DNA of 19,045 nt from AWTP1-13 sp044868325. GTDB taxonomy: Bacteria > Pseudomonadota > Alphaproteobacteria > Rhizobiales > Hyphomicrobiaceae. Position 1 is the first letter of the stretch; the number at the start of each line of letters is the position of its first letter. Made by a program: the position numbers and the translations under genes. The stretch lies in contig JBIOWI010000259.1 in assembly GCA_044868325.1 (NCBI GenBank), positions 1 to 19,045 on the forward strand. The letters are read 5' to 3'. Positions 17,466 through 19,045 of this stretch are shown piece by piece. The notes under the pieces are model-generated. The model was given only the letters and a program-made list of their open reading frames with translations. It had not been told where the DNA came from and did no database searches.

Positions 17466-18350
17466 TCACAGCTTCCGCTCGCGCGTGCCCAAAGCATCCG
17501 ACAGCCGCACTTGGGCCGAGCCGGGCCGCAGCGGCTTGGGCTGGCTCGGGTGCGGGGCCCAGCCGGTCAGCGTGACGATCTCGAAGGTGGCCGGCACGCG
17601 GCCGTCCGGCAGGCCGAAGCGCTCGCGGTAGACCTCCACGGCGCGGGCCAGGGTGGCGCGGCGCAGCGGACGCCGGCTGCGCTCGGCGAGGGCGTTGGCG
17701 GCGCCCATGGCGCGCAGCTCCAGCATCAGCGTCAGCGGGTCCCTGTAGGTCACCGTCACGGTGTCGGAATCCGCCACCGGCAGGGCGAACCCCGCCCGCT
17801 GCAGCAGCCCGCCCAAGTCGCGCACGTCGGCGAACGGGGCCACGCGCGGGCTGGCGCCGCCCTCCAGCTCCTGCTCGGCCACCAGGAAAGCGGTTCTCAG
17901 CTCCGTCAGCGTGGCGCCCCCCAGCAGGGCGGCCAGCAGCAGGCCGTCGGGCTTGAGAGCGCGGCGGATCTGGATCAGCGCGCCCGGCAGGTCGTTCACG
18001 AGGTGCAGCGCCAGCCCCGACACCACCAGGTCCAGCGACCGCTCGGCGAACGGAAGCGCCTCCTCGTCGGCCTGCAGCCGCGGACCGTCGCACTGGGCGA
18101 GCAGCCGGCCGGCGGCCTCCACGTCCGTCACCAGCTCGATGCCCGGCATCCGGCGCAGCCGGCGCCCGAGGAGCCCGTGGTAAGCGCCGAGGCTGGCGGC
18201 GTTGGGGAACGTGCGGTTGACGGCGGCAAGACGCTCCATCAGGTCGTCGGCCACGCGCGCCAGCAGGAAATCGTGCTTGGCGATGCGGTCGGCCGCGCGA
18301 TTGCGGCGCCGAACGAGCAGCCGCCGGTCGAAGATGGGCTGAAAGGACAT
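17466..18350 (-). CDS. NDUFAF5/BioC-like class I methyltransferase-fold protein
   Basis: This 294-residue protein starts MSFQPIFDRRLLVRRRNRAA, the typical N-terminus of alphaproteobacterial relatives of mitochondrial NDUFAF5, a complex I assembly factor that hydroxylates an arginine of NDUFS7. The methyltransferase fold follows: NAASLGAYHGLLGRRL at motif I (50-65), DEEALPFAERSLDLVVSGLA (95-114), LPGALIQIRRALKPDGLLLA (121-140) and a helical C-terminal half. Motif I lacks the usual GxGxG (SLGAYHG), so SAM binding may be altered or typical of this branch. The ATG at 18350 has GGGAAGG 7 bases upstream. It is divergent from comF with 56 bp between, a pairing I recall from other Hyphomicrobiales. 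Complex I assembly is inferred from homology. Confidence 0.85.
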   Translation of the reverse strand: MSFQPIFDRRLLVRRRNRAADRIAKHDFLLARVADDLMERLAAVNRTFPNAASLGAYHGLLGRRLRRMPGIELVTDVEAAGRLLAQCDGPRLQADEEALPFAERSLDLVVSGLALHLVNDLPGALIQIRRALKPDGLLLAALLGGATLTELRTAFLVAEQELEGGASPRVAPFADVRDLGGLLQRAGFALPVADSDTVTVTYRDPLTLMLELRAMGAANALAERSRRPLRRATLARAVEVYRERFGLPDGRVPATFEIVTLTGWAPHPSQPKPLRPGSAQVRLSDALGTRERKL

Positions 18351-18406
18351 GACGTGGCCTTCCCTTTCGCCGCAGACTAACATGTCCCGGCGGGGAGGAG
18401 GGGTCC

Positions 18407-19045
18407 ATGGTCGTGCCAGCGCCGCCCCCAGGGCGTTCCAGAGGGCGTTCCACCGGGCGTTCTCCAGGGCGAATCCGCGCCCTGGACGTCGCCGCCGCGG
18501 CCCTTCGCGCCGCGCTCGTCGCCTGCGCCGACCTGATCGTGCCGCCCTGCTGCCTCGTGTGCCGCGCCCGCATCGGGGCGCACCATCTGCTGTGCGCGGC
18601 GTGCTGGCGCGAGGTCCACTTCATCCGCCCGCCGCTGTGCGACGTGCTGGGCATCCCGCTGCCGTTCGATACCGGCGAGCGCACCGTGAGCGCGGCGGCA
18701 GCGGCCCATCCTCCGGCCTACGACCGCGCGCGGGCCGTCGCCCACTACAGCGGCGCCATGCGCACCCTGGTGCACCAGCTGAAATACGCCGACAGGCACG
18801 ACGCCCGCACCCTCCTGGGCCGCTGGCTGGCCGAGGCGGGGCGCGAGCAGGTGCCCGGCGTCGACGTCATCGTCCCGGTGCCGTTGAGCCGGCTGCGCCT
18901 CTTGCAGCGCCAGTTCAACCAGGCGGCCGTGCTGGCCGGCGAGCTGTCGCGGCAGACCGGCATTCCCGCCGATCCGCTGCTGCTCGCGCGCATCCGCTCC
19001 ACCCGCAGCCAGGTCGGCATGACCCGCGACCAGCGCCGGCGCAAC
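18407..19045 (+). CDS. comF: ComF-family phosphoribosyltransferase-like protein (3' end beyond window)
   Basis: The frame is open from the ATG at 18407 to the window end (213 codons); the C-terminus with the PRPP loop is missing. ComF proteins join an N-terminal four-cysteine zinc finger to a type I phosphoribosyltransferase fold and take part in DNA uptake or double-strand handling; their exact reaction is unknown. Here the finger is PPCCLVC...LLCAAC (C49, C52, C63, C66), and VHQLKYAD, VIVPVPLSRLRLLQRQFNQA and SQVGMTRDQRRRN are the family signatures. A good GGAGGAGG ribosome site precedes the ATG. Residues 8-23 are a short repeat (xGRS) encoded by a 12-nt tandem repeat, not usual for ComF. 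Confidence 0.94.
   Translation, partial: MVVPAPPPGRSRGRSTGRSPGRIRALDVAAAALRAALVACADLIVPPCCLVCRARIGAHHLLCAACWREVHFIRPPLCDVLGIPLPFDTGERTVSAAAAAHPPAYDRARAVAHYSGAMRTLVHQLKYADRHDARTLLGRWLAEAGREQVPGVDVIVPVPLSRLRLLQRQFNQAAVLAGELSRQTGIPADPLLLARIRSTRSQVGMTRDQRRRN
18428..18475 (+). repeat. 12-nt tandem repeat in the comF 5' end
   Basis: Four 12-nt units run in frame: CCAGGGCGTTCC, AGAGGGCGTTCC, ACCGGGCGTTCT and CCAGGGCGAATC. They encode PGRS, RGRS, TGRS and PGRI. The core GGGCGTTC is shared by the first three units. It is a candidate for length variation between strains, in steps of four residues without a frameshift. Confidence 0.8.

Noticed and set aside
17332..18684. 450-codon minus-strand frame over the methyltransferase and comF start
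   Set aside because: Another frame of the methyltransferase gene, Arg/Pro/Ala-rich, with no motif; the true frame has family motifs.

Overview
The window reads as high-GC chromosomal DNA of an alphaproteobacterium, most likely a Hyphomicrobiales member. This is inferred from the divergent secA/argJ pair, mutT, the NDUFAF5-like methyltransferase and comF lying close together, and from strong G/C third-position bias. No RNA gene, CRISPR array, transposase or phage gene was seen.

Left part (1-5118): stress and copper functions. A minus-strand unit tetR - peroxiredoxin-like - carboxymuconolactone decarboxylase/AhpD-like (the last cut by the window edge) abuts the 3' remnant of a cupredoxin gene on the plus strand. 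A CusF-like periplasmic copper-binding protein follows, then the convergent copper P-type ATPase copA. A csoR repressor gene diverges from copA, and the two share one palindromic operator. The cupredoxin remnant, CusF-like protein, CopA and CsoR look like a copper-efflux locus whose left end was rewritten when the redox unit arrived.

Middle (5208-9290): a cyclopropane-fatty-acid synthase (cfa), a small membrane protein and a NodU/CmcH-type carbamoyltransferase, all on the minus strand. The cfa/membrane-protein part looks less GC-rich by eye than its neighbours.

Right part (9291-19045): secA (1173 codons, with a very large insertion in nucleotide-binding domain 2) diverges from argJ. Then come a DUF433/DUF5615 toxin-antitoxin-like pair, a Nudix hydrolase (mutT), an AraC-family regulator, a small unknown protein, a methyltransferase related to NDUFAF5, and a divergent comF cut by the right edge.

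The spaces around secA, argJ, the toxin-antitoxin pair and mutT carry two kinds of repeat. One is a palindrome built on GGGGTCAGACCCC, on both sides of argJ. The other is a composite element of CGGCAGT-like heptamers in inverted orientation plus a conserved 24-nt tail, with one copy after secA and one after mutT. The points most worth a second look are the SecA insertion, the cupredoxin truncation junction, the shared csoR/copA operator with a probably leaderless csoR transcript, and these repeats.
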